From assembly GCF_965638725.1 (NCBI RefSeq), contig NC_134961.1, positions 7,656,641 through 7,720,640 of the forward strand: a stretch of DNA of 64,000 nt. The letters are read 5' to 3'. Each line of letters starts with the position of its first letter. Position 1 is the stretch's first letter. A program made the position numbers and the translations under genes. The DNA is from Aptenodytes patagonicus (taxonomy: Eukaryota; Chordata; Aves; Sphenisciformes; Spheniscidae). Positions 37,406 through 49,800 of this stretch are shown piece by piece. The notes beneath the pieces are model-generated. The model made no database searches and had not been told where the DNA came from. It saw only the letters and a list, made by a program, of their open reading frames with translations.

Positions 37406-40400
37406 TTTTGACCTCTGTAAGAAAAGCCTGAAATTGTAATGGAAGCCCCGGGTTAATAAGGAAACCTTGGTGCAGGCATGCAGCAGGAGTTGAGAAATTA
37501 ACGAGGAAATCAATGGAGCTGCGATGGTTTATGCAGCAAAGTTTGTGCTTCATAGCCCAACTTTCAGAGATAGGGACCAAGGACACTAGGGACCTGCAGA
37601 TGCTTAAGAACCTCAGCACCTTCCCAAATCAGGAGCAGTTTTCTAGAGGTGGCCATTCAAAATTAAGCATCTTTGAAAATGCAGAGATGCTGCTTCTTAT
37701 GTCAGGGCTTGTTGGACCACTGACTTCAGAGGAGTTACACCCCGTGTAGTTTAGCTGAAGCAATCAGGAAATAATTATGTACAGTGGAGAGTTAAAAGAC
37801 GGTAATTAAACTGTACAAATAAATAAGTGACTAAAAAAAGTCCACCCAAAGCCTACTTTTGGAGCACTATTTAATGTAAATGAATCACTTAGTGGACAAT
37901 GCAACAATCATCTGTTCAGCTTCTATTAATTATCAAAAACAATACAAAAGGATTGGCAGGGAATAGCCATGTGCCAGAGGGAGCCCTTTAGGAAATACCA
38001 CAGAATCCGGACCGGCTTTTGTCTGTTCTTCTATTGTGTTCTGACAATGCTTCGCTAATGAATGTCCAACGTCGTCATTTCGGTTATCCTTTTTATTTCC
38101 CTCCCCAAAACAAATCAGTAGTAATTTTGGCCTTTCAGAATGAACTGAAATGCTTGTTCTTGTTAGGAAGACTTCCACACATTATTTTTCAGTTTTGCCA
38201 ACGTCTAAGAGGCTGAGGATGTGTGGTCTCGGGCACCTTGGGAAATCCCACTGTAGGTGATGAGGCAAAATCCTTTGATTTGGGCAAAAATCCATTAAGT
38301 TTTAAAGAAATCATCACCTATCTTTGAAACTTCAAACGCTTACTGAATTCAGTACTTCGGTGAGTTGTATACTCAGTAAATTCATCTTTTGTTACTTAAT
38401 TTGAAATGACACTAACCTCATTCTAAGAAATACACTACTTTTCAATAGGGAGTATTTGTAGTGATCATGCCCAGCATTATCTTGAGAGTTATCTGCAGGA
38501 AACTGCAAGCTAAAGGGAATCCCCCTTAGGGATCTGGGGAGGTAAACCTACCAGGCAGACACCTATGCTAGAAGAAACAGAGGCTAAGAAGACAATATCA
38601 AGCACTAAAATACTGTCATTATGCTTCAGAACTGACGATCCACTGGCATTCACATCTCTTAGAGTTACTGGTTCGGAATATCTGAACGTTCAAACTTGAC
38701 GGCGTAGCAGGTACCCATAGGGGTACCCTTTGCTTACCTGGTTCCTTGGCTCACTCCTACGTTGCTGCCGCAACTTACAGCTCCTGCAGTGTTGCTGGTT
38801 CAACTCTTTGCAGGCACGCAGTGTAAGCCAAATCACTGAAACAGTCTGAGTTAAGAAAAAAGAGCAACAATGATACACAAAGGAGAAAAGAGTGGGGCAG
38901 ATAAGTAGGCTTTGCTGCTGAGAAAAAGGCATGTGGAATGGCACCCAGGTTTGACTTCTCAGGATAGTCTCTGAGGTTGTTTCATTTTGTATTAAACAAA
39001 ATCTTGGGCTCTGCAGCAAATTTCTGCAGCCAGAGATTATTTTTGTCAAATCCAGTGACGACAGAGTACGTGGGTTTCTAGGTAACACTAACTAAAATTT
39101 GAGATAGAAACACACACTTCATAAAATCTTGCTACTAGCTCAGTGTTCCAAACAAAATAGACAGAGATGGCATCAAACCCCCTAGGGCTTATGCTTGCAA
39201 AATCCCCACCAAGTTAGCTGCATAGCTTCGCTTGCAATTCGGGAGTTTTACTCACAGCATGTATTCAGAATGCCACTGAAGGTGGGACTCGAGGGGAGGG
39301 CTGCCAGCCCGTACTGTGACTATTTGTGATATTACTATTTCCTGTCCTTCAGCTGGAGATCATTACTGTTGAAGCAGAGGCTGCAAAATGGGTGGCATAT
39401 CTTCTCCATGGCCACCACGCTTCAGTGCTTGGAATAGTAATGCAGCCTGAAATAGTTGGCAGTTTAGATTAATACGCTGGGCTGTGAATGGCGATGCACA
39501 GTCCAGCCTGCCACCTCGGGTACTGGACAGAGACCTCTGACAGCGACATCGAAAATCAGTTCGCCTGGAACTGGTAGAGCTCTTTGGGAGACACCATTAG
39601 TATCGCAACTGCTGTGGTACTTTAGTTCAAGATACACGGTTCCTAGTACCTATTAGGCAGAGCTGCCATGTAGAGTTGTGAAAATGGGTGGTTATAATAC
39701 CCTAGAGCAGGAATCCTGAATGTTGCCCTTTGACTAAATATTTTTACCCTGGACAGGGGTTGGGCAGGGAGGGACAACTACTCAGCTTCTGATAAACAAT
39801 AGTTCATTTCGCAAGACCATTGCCACCATTTGCACTAATTGACACTTTTTTTTTATAGCAATCTCTGTTAAAAGACAAAAGATCTCAAGTATCGTTTTAC
39901 AAGGAAAAAAACCCTGATTACGTTAACACACAGTATATTAAAGGCATCATCCTAGTACTGAGATACACTGAGAAGAAACCAGCATAATTAACCCCCTTTG
40001 TCTAATAAACTTCCCCTAAAATATCCCCAAAAATGTACTCAGTAAAACTCTGTTCCTCCCTGCTCTGGTAAAGAATTTTTTTTTGTTAGTCCCTCGAGTG
40101 GTTGCCTAAGTCAGCTCTCACTGTAATTACATACCTCACAGCAGTGCGGGGAGACTTAATTAAGAGAGCCACTGTAGGTGTGTTGCCAGACAGATACAAC
40201 CTAGTCCTGTCGGAGGAGGCACTAGGATCCAGCTGCAGTGGGCATGTTAGGGAAGACAATTAAAGTTTGCAGAGGGTTTTGAGATCCTCCTGCAAAAAGC
40301 AGCATGGACACACCCAGCAGCCTTTATTCAAAGCCCCTCAACTCCATCATCAGGGAGTCTGTGGTTTTAAAAATCTCTCTGTGCTCACCAGGAGACGCTC

Positions 40401-41182
40401 TGCCACACTGCAAGATTTCATATTCTCCCCCCCCACCCCGCTTCAAAAAGTGTGACTCACCAGTTTCAAACGGTGACATTTCATTCCCAAACTATTCCGG
40501 GAGCAGCTGGCTCTATAACGCATGGGGATGTGGGGAAAAGGGAGGAGGGAGGGAAGAGCCAGATTGCAGAGTGAAAACTACTTATTCTCTCCCCCACACA
40601 GGTATGTTGCTTTTAAATTTCAGAACCGCATAATTTGGGACACGCTGGCAAATTCCATCGGAGGAAAACAATAAACCAAGCAGATTTCAGGAAAAATATC
40701 CACACGCGCCAGTGATGCAATTCCCTCTCAGCCAGGAGGGACTGGGAGAGTGGTTTGCTCTCCAGATCTAATAGACGTGAGGAAATGCACTGTCCCCACT
40801 TCTCACTCTTCTTACGAGTTTGAACCCTGCAGTTCTGGGCTGCTCCTTCAAATGGCTTCTCTGTGATGCAGACCCAGGGTTTAGTCATCAGCAAGATCTT
40901 ACTAATGATGAACAAATGTATGTGCAGTGGGAATATGACAACAGGGGAATGACAAAGAAATCACTGTCAGCTCCCAGTCTCGAAAGGAGTTTTGTGTCAC
41001 ACTGCAGTTCAGCATCGCTCATGTCCCTGCCGTGGGGACGTCACTGCCGTAAGCATAACATCCAGCACGTGAGGACGGGGCTGCTGCAGGCACCGGCCTT
41101 GTGGGCTTGTCAGCACGCACATGAAATTGCTGTCATTGGTGCAGTGCCAGAGGCAGAAGCATAATCTCTCCTGGCCTCAGAC

Positions 41183-41520
41183 TATATATCTTGTGCACGG
41201 CTGATTGGCGGCATAGCAGCAATCCAGCCCCGTTCATTAATGTTTGTAAAATTCCGCGGGGAGGGAGCTGTAAGTGATGCGACCTCGCAGCCCCCCCCCC
41301 GATGGGAGTGTCCGGGTGCACGTTTGCAGCCTGCGAGTCAGCCTGGCACGAAGGCACGGGCGCAGCAGGCTGCAGGTAGCCCCGCGAGCGCGTGAGTGTG
41401 AACAAACGTCATGGCTGCAGGCGAGTGCCAGAGGGGCGAGAGCCTCAAAGGCAGACTCGGAAGGGGCCAGCACAGGACGGTTATCGCCTGTGTGTGCTAG
41501 ACTGGGGTGCTGGGGGCAGG
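41183..41520 (-). promoter_or_regulatory. GC-rich patch with CCAAT and TATA-like motifs (weak candidate)
   Basis: A locally GC- and CpG-enriched segment (41,262-41,520) stands out from intergenic flanks. Read on the minus strand it is followed by CCAAT (41,208-41,204) and then TATATA (41,188-41,183), about 16 bases apart, the order expected for a leftward promoter. No convincing exon follows below 41,160. It could instead be an enhancer or chance. Confidence 0.2.
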
Positions 41521-44500
41521 CAGCCTGATTTGCCCTGCACACGCTGTCACAGATGATGACGGCACACCACCACACACCCTGCTGTGCCTCATACTGTACG
41601 AGCTCATAACCGATCCCCGTGCACGTCTGCACAGGAAATGTTTGATTACAATTTCATTCATCTCCTCTGCTGCCTTTATAAAAGGGAAGGCTGTTCTTGT
41701 GGCTCTCTCTACCCAGCAGCAGCTTGGGACCTTGCATTGGCAGATTCAAGCCCATTCCCATTCCTTACCTGGCGAAGCCTTACTGAAATCGGTGCTCATT
41801 CAAGGAAGAGGAGGCTGGCTCGCTGCTTGATATGGGCACGCAGCAGCAATGACCTTGGCTAGGTAACCATCTCCTGAATACAAAGATGGATATAAACGCA
41901 GCAATTCCCTTTTTAAAAAAACAACCAATCTTCTGCTAAGGTAGGGAAAGGCAGTGGTTTGTTAAATAAATGCGTCTGTCAGAGCTGGATTTTTTTTTTC
42001 CCCAGCTTCCCTAAATGCCCTTCACCAGCAGAGAGGGGGAGGGGACCTGCTCTTTGAAGCCTTCTCCTTATGGGAATAGAAAACACGGAAAGAATTCCAT
42101 TCTCTGCCACAGCCCAGCAGCACTGATACACGCTTCAAAAACCAAAGCTCAGAAGACAAGCTGGCTGGGGTGCGGGTGGCTTGGAGCGTGTATTACCACC
42201 AGATTAGCCCTGCTCAACCAGCATCATTAAGTGTCCCCCGTAGTGTTAAAGCACAGAAAGAAGAGGGGAAGGAATGGAGACTGGGGAAGAAAAATTAGGA
42301 AATTCTGGGCAGAAAAGAACTGCCGTTATTCAAATCTTTGATCAAAAGCACCATCTAGTGAAGAAAGGGATCACTGCAGCTGGCATCGCTCTCGGGCAGT
42401 TGCATCCACGACAAATGGAATTTGACTTTCACCACAGGTTTGCCTACTAAAAAAACCAAATATCACCATATGCACAGCCCGCGCTGTATCTGAGTGAACC
42501 AGAACACGTCCAAAAATTGCTACCCGCTGTGTAAATATTTCTCCATTGGAAATGTGTTCTCCTCCTCCCATCATCTCCCACCAGAGAATCTCAGCCACCC
42601 TGAAACCCGCAGGGAACGAGGCACCACAGGAAAAGAGTGATTTCCATGTTATAATTTGGGAGTTAAGGAAAAGAAAAGGTAAGCGACCGGTCCAAGGTCA
42701 TGCAGGAAGCCAGAGGCAGATCCGGGAATAGAGATCGGCCACCCTGGACCCAGGGATGCCTGAACAATAGCACAGCCTCTCCCTCTGTTGTCATTTAACT
42801 CTTTCCTAACCCACCAAAAAGCAGAAGAGGGGTAAGCTATACGCTTCCCTGCATATGTGCCTGCTGCCTTACAGCTCTCGCGGGCCCAGCCCTCAGACCT
42901 TACCTGCTTTTACCGCTCTAAAACAAAGAGGGAAGGCAGCGGGGAAAGATGGGGTTGGATATCCTGAGATCAGCAAAGCTGCAGGTAGGAGATATTTCTA
43001 TACACGGGGCCTGAGCTGTCCACTCGGCAATTAAAGCCATGGAAATGGTACCTCAGCTTTGCCATGTCTCTATTTCTGTGTGTGACAAAACATCACTATC
43101 TCCCCTGGAGGCGTTCAACTCAGTTAAAATGATTGTGGTGTGTGTTTGAGGAGCTTTAGCTGCAGGAGGAGAGGATATTGCTCCTTCTTCCCCGGCTTTT
43201 GGGTTAGCTGCAAAGGTCAGGGATTTGCAGCACAATAATACATCGGAAATGCAGTCTCGCTAAGCCTACACTGTTTTCATACTGAGCTTGGAAATGCTGC
43301 AGTGCAGGGTCTGGAGAAGACAGTAATTATAAACAACTGGAACCAAAACTCATAGAAACTAACTAAAAAAAAAAAGACTTAGGTGGTGCAAAAACCTGCG
43401 AGTGCAGTGAACTGAACCTAGAGCAAAATTCTCCCAGAGAGAAGAGCTGAGAGACTAGTGACCAGGTGTCCGGCAAGAGTTCTCCAAAAGGAGTTTGATG
43501 TCCTTGAGCCAGAGCCCAGTTCCACACCAGAGCTATAAGTGGCGCAAAAATCAAGACCGTCTTCTCGGGTCCACTGCCTGGAAGGGACACAGATGACTAT
43601 CTGTGCAGAGCTGCAGGAGCAAAGAATGGAAAAGCCCCAAGAAGCCCTTCTTTCTCTATTTTCTACCTTAGGTCTCTGTTTCTTCCCCTAAAACCCTAGT
43701 CCGTTTTCATTTGCTCCTATAAATGAGGGGAGGAGGAGAGTCCGCATCAGAGACTGAGACAAGAACATCTTTAATCATGCCACAGCCCTTTGAACGTTTA
43801 CATTTTCCAGCCAAAGGTGCTGTGCAATTGGGAGCTTTCAGTTCAAACTAGTTCAAGGATGTTTTCCTTGAGGAAGGTTTTTGTTACCCTGTGGGGATTT
43901 CTGCACAGATCTTTGCTCTTAGGGTAAGGAACCAAAGCTTTTCTTAAGAGAGAAGCTACATCTTATACTCCTTGAAAAAAGGTGACAAATAAGAGCCTGG
44001 TAGAACTAGAGCACAAAATTGTTGCCCTAGAGAATAGGGTTAAAAGGCTGTAGATGTGCATTCAGTGATGCTCGCAGTAAAGCAGATGTCACCAAAGACA
44101 AGTGCAAATAGTTCCTTGAGTTTGGAGATATTTTTCCCCTCAAAAAAGAGCTCCTACACTTCAGGAGGGCAGCGATAGAACAGCAGGATGTTTGTCAAGG
44201 AAGTGTTAAAATGCTAAAAGGATTCCAGCCCTTTGCAGTTCTGGCCTGACACAGTGAGAAAGAAAAGAGGAGACCGAGTGCTAATAAAAACAACAGGCAT
44301 AGTTTCAGAAGACTATACCAACATTTACCAGTCAGGCCTGTGTGGTCTCCAAAACAAAAGTCCTAGATTCAGGATAGACTCCCCTCTAATGTTTCTGCGA
44401 ACAAAGGCACATCGAGGTAAGTCGGTCACCTAACTGCCATCCAATCTGCAATGTGTGAATCAGCAGGTTTAAATCAACGGTGAATTTGTTGCTAATTCCA

Positions 44501-46029
44501 CTAGGTTAACCGAAGAAAACAGAATCCCGATCAAAGCAACAAAGTCAAACCTTAGTTTAATGAATTCCCTTCTCTGATCGCAGCTCCAGTCTAACCCCTT
44601 GCTGTATGACTCGCTACTCACACAATCACTGCAGGGCACTTGGTTTCAATCAGCTTTGCCAGCACCTGCCAGTCTGGTGACAGACCATTCCCCGTTAAAA
44701 TAGACAGGCTGGCAGATACCAGGTAAATGACCACAGGAGCTTGGACAGAGCTCTCGGGCGACTGAACGAAAGAGAATGCATTAGACCACAGCTCATCCTG
44801 CCCTGCTTTGGTGGGAAAGATGGTCTGAAATGGCTTTTTCCAGCTCTCATTTTCACAAGACTGAACTGACTACAGCTTCCAGTAAGGTTGCCATGACATA
44901 AATTACTTCCTTCTGTTTTTTGTTTTTCAATATCATTTGCGTAAATAAAATTATTCTTTCCTTTCATTTTGCATTGGTCCTGAAGCCAGAAAAGTGCATT
45001 ACCATCAGACCTTTCAGAATGTGATTTTTTAGGAAGATCTTGAATTCTTTTCTCGCTTTTTCCTGAAATATCGATCCCTTACTAATGGCAAACCTACTGA
45101 AATGAATTCACAGCTTCAGTGTATTTTCCTTATTAGAAGAGAGGAGCAGAACACCGTCATCATAAAAACTTCTGATAAAACTGACTTTCAAATACCTGTC
45201 ATAACAAGCTATCCTTTATCTCGCTGCTGTTCACAGGGAAAAGACATCTGGGATTAACTGCCTTTGTCTCCGGATTATGCTAAAGTATTTCCGACTGCCT
45301 CTGTAAATGTATCTTCTGCTCACACACACCGTAACAAAGAGGTGGAAGAGCTCCCTGTGCTGGGATGGAGCCACGCACCCTTTCCTTCCTCAGGGCGAAA
45401 GCTCCTTACGCCACTGAGTCCATTTGGACTTTGGGCTTTTGGGATCACTGGGGCCTCGGGCTTCCAAAGGCCTGGTCAGCTCTGTGCTCTATGGCCCCTT
45501 ATCAGTGCCATTACCTCAAGGAGGAGATTTAAAGCTACAGAACCTGTAGCACATTCAGGCCCCATTTCATCACGGACAAACTGAAATGCTTCCACACCGC
45601 GGCCGCAGTCTGTCAGCATCACTGCGCAGAGCTCATTCAAAAACGGAGGAATTGGATTTCCCCCCATCATGGCTTTGAAAGGGACTCTGCAGAAGTGCCT
45701 CTTTTCCTCCTTCTGCAGGAATTCACCCGTTGTTCCTCATAGCCAGGCACTGCACACAGTCCCGTCACATGCAGCTTCTCCACCTTCAACTTTCACGCGG
45801 AGGTGTCGGAGAACAGAATTTAGGTCAGCGTAACCAGCAACGTGCCCGTAAAATAATGACCGCTGCAAGTGGGAAGTCTTCCGAGCTCGCCAGAGATCCC
45901 GTTTGGAGGCCAGATGGGTAATTACGGAAGACTCCCCCGAAACAAGCCACAGACGCAGCCTGCCCAGCTCAACCGCTTAGGAACAGCCGAATTTCCGTGT
46001 CTTGAACCTGATGGTAAAAATTGGCCTCA

Positions 46030-46800
46030 GCTGCAGGCGCCGGGTGAAGCCAAACTGCACCCGCCGACCCATTCTCCCGCCTCTACCCACGCCCGGCCTT
46101 CCCTCGCCCAAGGGGCCGCGGCTTGGGCGCTCCCCGCCCCATTCAGCAAACCCCGCCGAGCAGCTCGGCCGGAGACGACCCTGGAGGGGGACACGGGGTA
46201 AGCAACGCCCGTGCGAAGGGCTGGAGTCCCGCGCCCGCGGTGAAGCCTCGGCCTTAGGGCCGCGGGTGGGGAAGGCACGACCCCTCGGCCGGGCGGGAAG
46301 GCCGGACCCGCGGCAGGAGGCCGCACACCCGCCCGGGGGGAACCCCGGGCCGGGAGCGCCGTTCCCCGGCCGGGCGGCACCCGCGGGCGGACCGCCGAGG
46401 GCAGGCCGCCCTCCGGCGGCGGCTTCCGGTTCGCGTCGCGGAAGGGCTGTCCGTCATTGGGCGCTCTGGCGGAAAGCCCGCCTCTCCCCCGGCGGCGCCT
46501 CGGGCGCATGCGCACGCTCCCGGCACTTCCGGCGGTGGCCATGGTGACGGCGGTAGCCAGGTAGGGCCCGGCGGCCCACCCCCGCCGCTCTCCCCCTGCC
46601 CTCCGCCCCGTTCCGGCGGGGAGGCGGCCCCTTGCTGCCGGCGACCCCCTCAGGGCCCCGCTCAGCAGCGCGCCGGGGCTGCCGGCACCCCGCCGTGACC
46701 GCCGCTGGCCGCGGGGCCTGCCCACCTCCGCCCGCACGCCGGTGATCTCCCCAGGGGGACCCACGGGGGTGGCGGGTGTGGTCCTCCGAGTGCTGAAAGT
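46030..46800 (+). promoter_or_regulatory. DHRS7B: CpG island and promoter of DHRS7B
   Basis: A dense CpG block surrounds the first coding exon. Upstream of the ATG are an inverted CCAAT (ATTGG, 46,456-46,460), a palindromic NRF1-like GCGCATGCGC (46,504-46,513) and an ETS-like CACTTCCGG (46,524-46,532). No TATA box is seen. The closeness of these motifs to the ATG at 46,541 suggests a short 5' UTR. Factor binding is inferred from motifs only. Confidence 0.8.
46541..46560 (+). CDS. DHRS7B: DHRS7B coding exon 1
   Basis: Only 20 coding bases: MVTAVA plus two bases of Arg7. The start has a strong context (GGCC before ATGG). The donor AG|GTAGGG at 46,561 joins exon 2 so that the peptide reads on as [11 protein letters not shown], parallel to the human RKSLPKVKAMD with the same spacing. 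That agreement and the CpG island fix this very short coding exon. Confidence 0.88.
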
Positions 46801-49800
46801 CTGGCAAATGTGAGAGGTTGGGTCAAAGTGCCCCCGGTCTGTGAGCAGGGAAACCCTGGGCTCTCAAGTACGTAGTTAGGCCGCACCTCGAATACTGTGT
46901 TCAGTTTTGGGCCCCTCACTACAAGAAGGACATTGAGGTGCTGGAGCGTGTCCAGAGAAGGGCAACGAGGCTGGTGAGGGGTCTGGAGAACAAGTCTGAT
47001 GAGGAGCGGCTGAGGGAACTGGGGTTGTTTAGCCTGGAGAAGAGGAGGCTGAGGGGAGACCTCATCGCTGTCTACAACTCCCTGAAAGGAGGTTGTAGCG
47101 AGGTGGGGTCGGTCTCTTCTCCCAAGGAACAAGCGATAGGACGAGAGGAAATGGCCTCAAGTTGCACCAGGGGAGGTTTAGATTGGACGTGAGGAAAAAT
47201 GTCTTTATTGAAGGAGTGGTGAAACATTGGAACAGGCTGCCCAGGGAAGTGGTGGAGTCCCCATCCCTGGAAGTATTTAAAAGACGTGTAGATGAGGCGC
47301 TCAGGGACATGGTTTAGTGGGCATGGTGGTGTTGGGTCGACGGTTGGACTCGATGATCTTAGAGGTCTTTTCCAACCTTAATGATTCTATGATTCTAGTT
47401 CATCACTGTTACAGCTATTAAATACATATTTATATATAAATCAGGGTGGGGAGAGACATTAAGCCAACTCTCATTTTCGCACTGTGTTTTAGGTGGTTCT
47501 TGATTTGGTAAATGTCTGCAAAACACTTTCTCTGGCATGGCAAATATTTTAATTTTCTAATCGTGCCACTTTGATTTACCTTTGTTTGTGTCCCAAACAC
47601 CAACAGAGGATTTTCAAGTGGGAGGGTTGGAAATGAAGCTTGTAACTGAATAAAAGCGGCAGGGAGATTTGTGAGAAGATGATTTCTCAAGTCTAGTCTG
47701 CTCTTTGGGTGCTAGAAACATATTCCGCCCCTCCGGCCCCGTACCATGGGGCGAGGTGGTTGTTTTGCATAACAATCATGTAAAAACATAAGCAGGATGC
47801 CATTGAATGACTACTGAAACACAACGGATGGTTTTTCTAGGTGTTGCTTCAAGTAACGCTTGTGAGATGGTAGCTTGTTCAAATCGCACTAGAAAAACTT
47901 AATTCAAAATATCACAACTGATACTTACCCGCCCCTCAGCAAACCTCCAACACGTGTTCATTGTTGGCAGCGACTTACAATGAGCCCTACCAGCGCGTAG
48001 CACTGCTGTGGCACTCTTGGTAACGCCAGTTGCCATCATTTCTTTCGAGAATTCCAGCTGGGTTATTGTATTCCTTCTCCCGAACCCCTTCTCTGTTTTC
48101 TGTTTGAAACGGTTGTATTGTAGTGAGGAGCTCTGTCCAGTTCCTGCGTTCCTTCTGAAGAGTTTTACTGGTTTCTGATGACCTCAGTGTATTTTTTTAC
48201 ATTATTTTCTGCTTATAAAGTTTGGAATGAAAGCTGATTATGTAAGCATGTAAGCGCCCACTGGCATTTCAGTAATTCAGTTGTTTGAATTAATGTAATC
48301 GCTGTTTTCTCTCATTGGGTTTTGAATGAGTTTTTTGAAGTTTAACTGACCATTTATGGGGATCTTGCGCATCAGAGAAATTGTCGGCAAATTTCCCATT
48401 GGTGTGTATTAAATCACTGATTTAACAGACAACGCTATATGACTGGTTTTTGTCCGGCTTAGATGTCTGTAAGTTTGATTTCAGTTTCTTTCCAAAGCAG
48501 CTGGGTCAGTAAAACTGTTTAGCTGATATAAAATGCAAGTCATGCTCACTTTTCTCCCTGTCAAACATGGCTCATAAGGGATTTAGTGAATTTGGTCTGC
48601 TGGAGGGAATGCCTCCAGTAAATACCGGGTTTTGATGCAGAGTGTGATGAGAAACTCATCCGTCTCTTCAGTTGTGCTCAAAGTTCTCAAGAATCCTAAG
48701 GAAAGACAGAAAAAAGTCCTTTTTGTTTTAATTAGCATTAAAAAAAACCATATAAAATCAGTGTATGCCCCAAAACTAATTACAGTAATAGAGAATTGCA
48801 ACTGATTCACAAGTTGCCTTTTTTTTTTTAATTGATCTTTATGGATGCTCTGGATTCAATACTAGAAATTATTTATTTAGTACTAGAAATAATCAGAGGG
48901 TCATCATAAGTTTTGAATTCACCTCTATCTTTTTAATCTGGGGGTTAAATTCCCCCCACATTTCAAAGGTCACAGACCGTATTCCTGAGGTTTGTTTTTA
49001 GAGGCAGTTCTTGGCTGTGCTAGCATTGGACAGAACGCATTTGCTTGGACTGCTGCCACTTCCAAATTTAAGTCAGGTCTGTCCTGTTAGAAGACCAGAG
49101 GGAGACACCATCTCACAGCGTCACTGGCAAGTGAGTTCTTTTCAAAGGTAGGATATTGTGCTTTCTTCAGACGAAAGTCGGTAGCTAATCAAGCTTAGAG
49201 CTGCTGTGCTTCTGGACAAGGGCTTCCTTAGAAAAAAATGACTTTTTTCCCTCCTTTTATCCCCCCACCTTTGAAATGACACCTTTTGATTTCTGAAAAT
49301 AGCCTCCCAGTTGCTGCCATTTGTCATGTAAATGACAATGTGATTCTAGGTGGCTGAAGCTAAAGGAGAATAGGTGTTGTTTAGGGAAACTATCGTGGGT
49401 TTAGTTTCTTTTAGGACTTGATCTCATCTTTGCTGCCTTTAGTGCACTCTTGACCTTATTAACTAAGATCCTTGTTCCTTTGGAAGTTGTTGTCCTGGCT
49501 TTTACGGGATAACATCCAGTTTTTGTTTTAAGGGGAAAGTTTTTTTTTTTAACTGGATATATGTGATTTATGTTATGGTAAGCCTTTCAAAAAGTTTCCA
49601 ATTACCCGTATTTGCTTACATTATTGGTGTTCTTATTTCTGCTCTCTGATAACCTGCAGGTTCCAATCCTGCCTTTTGGGATGGAGAACTGAGAATTACA
49701 GGACTTTATTTGAACTGATTGTGAGCAGTGGCTTCTCTCCTGCTGATAACCTGGTGTCATAAACATTATCTGTTAAGAATTAATGACAGGCTTTTTCAGC

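Larger units (their letters stand above)
28600..46030. other. Intergenic region between USP22 and DHRS7B
   Basis: No coding exon could be supported here on either strand. Open frames are short, often start with non-ATG codons and match no family I recognise. Contents I can name are a CR1 fragment at 35.4 kb, a CA repeat at 33.14 kb, an AAAAC repeat at 37.38 kb, two possible old palindromic repeats at 30.54 and 34.86 kb, a small hairpin at 38.25 kb and a GC-rich patch at 41.2-41.5 kb. AT-rich clusters with homeodomain-like TAAT cores occur near 33.33, 36.12, 37.8-37.94 and 40.11-40.16 kb and could be enhancers, but conservation cannot be judged from one sequence. Confidence 0.7.

Noticed and set aside
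46002..46807. Open frames of up to 245 codons around the DHRS7B island
   Set aside because: Same compositional artefact. None continues across a splice site into recognised protein, apart from the 20-base DHRS7B exon.
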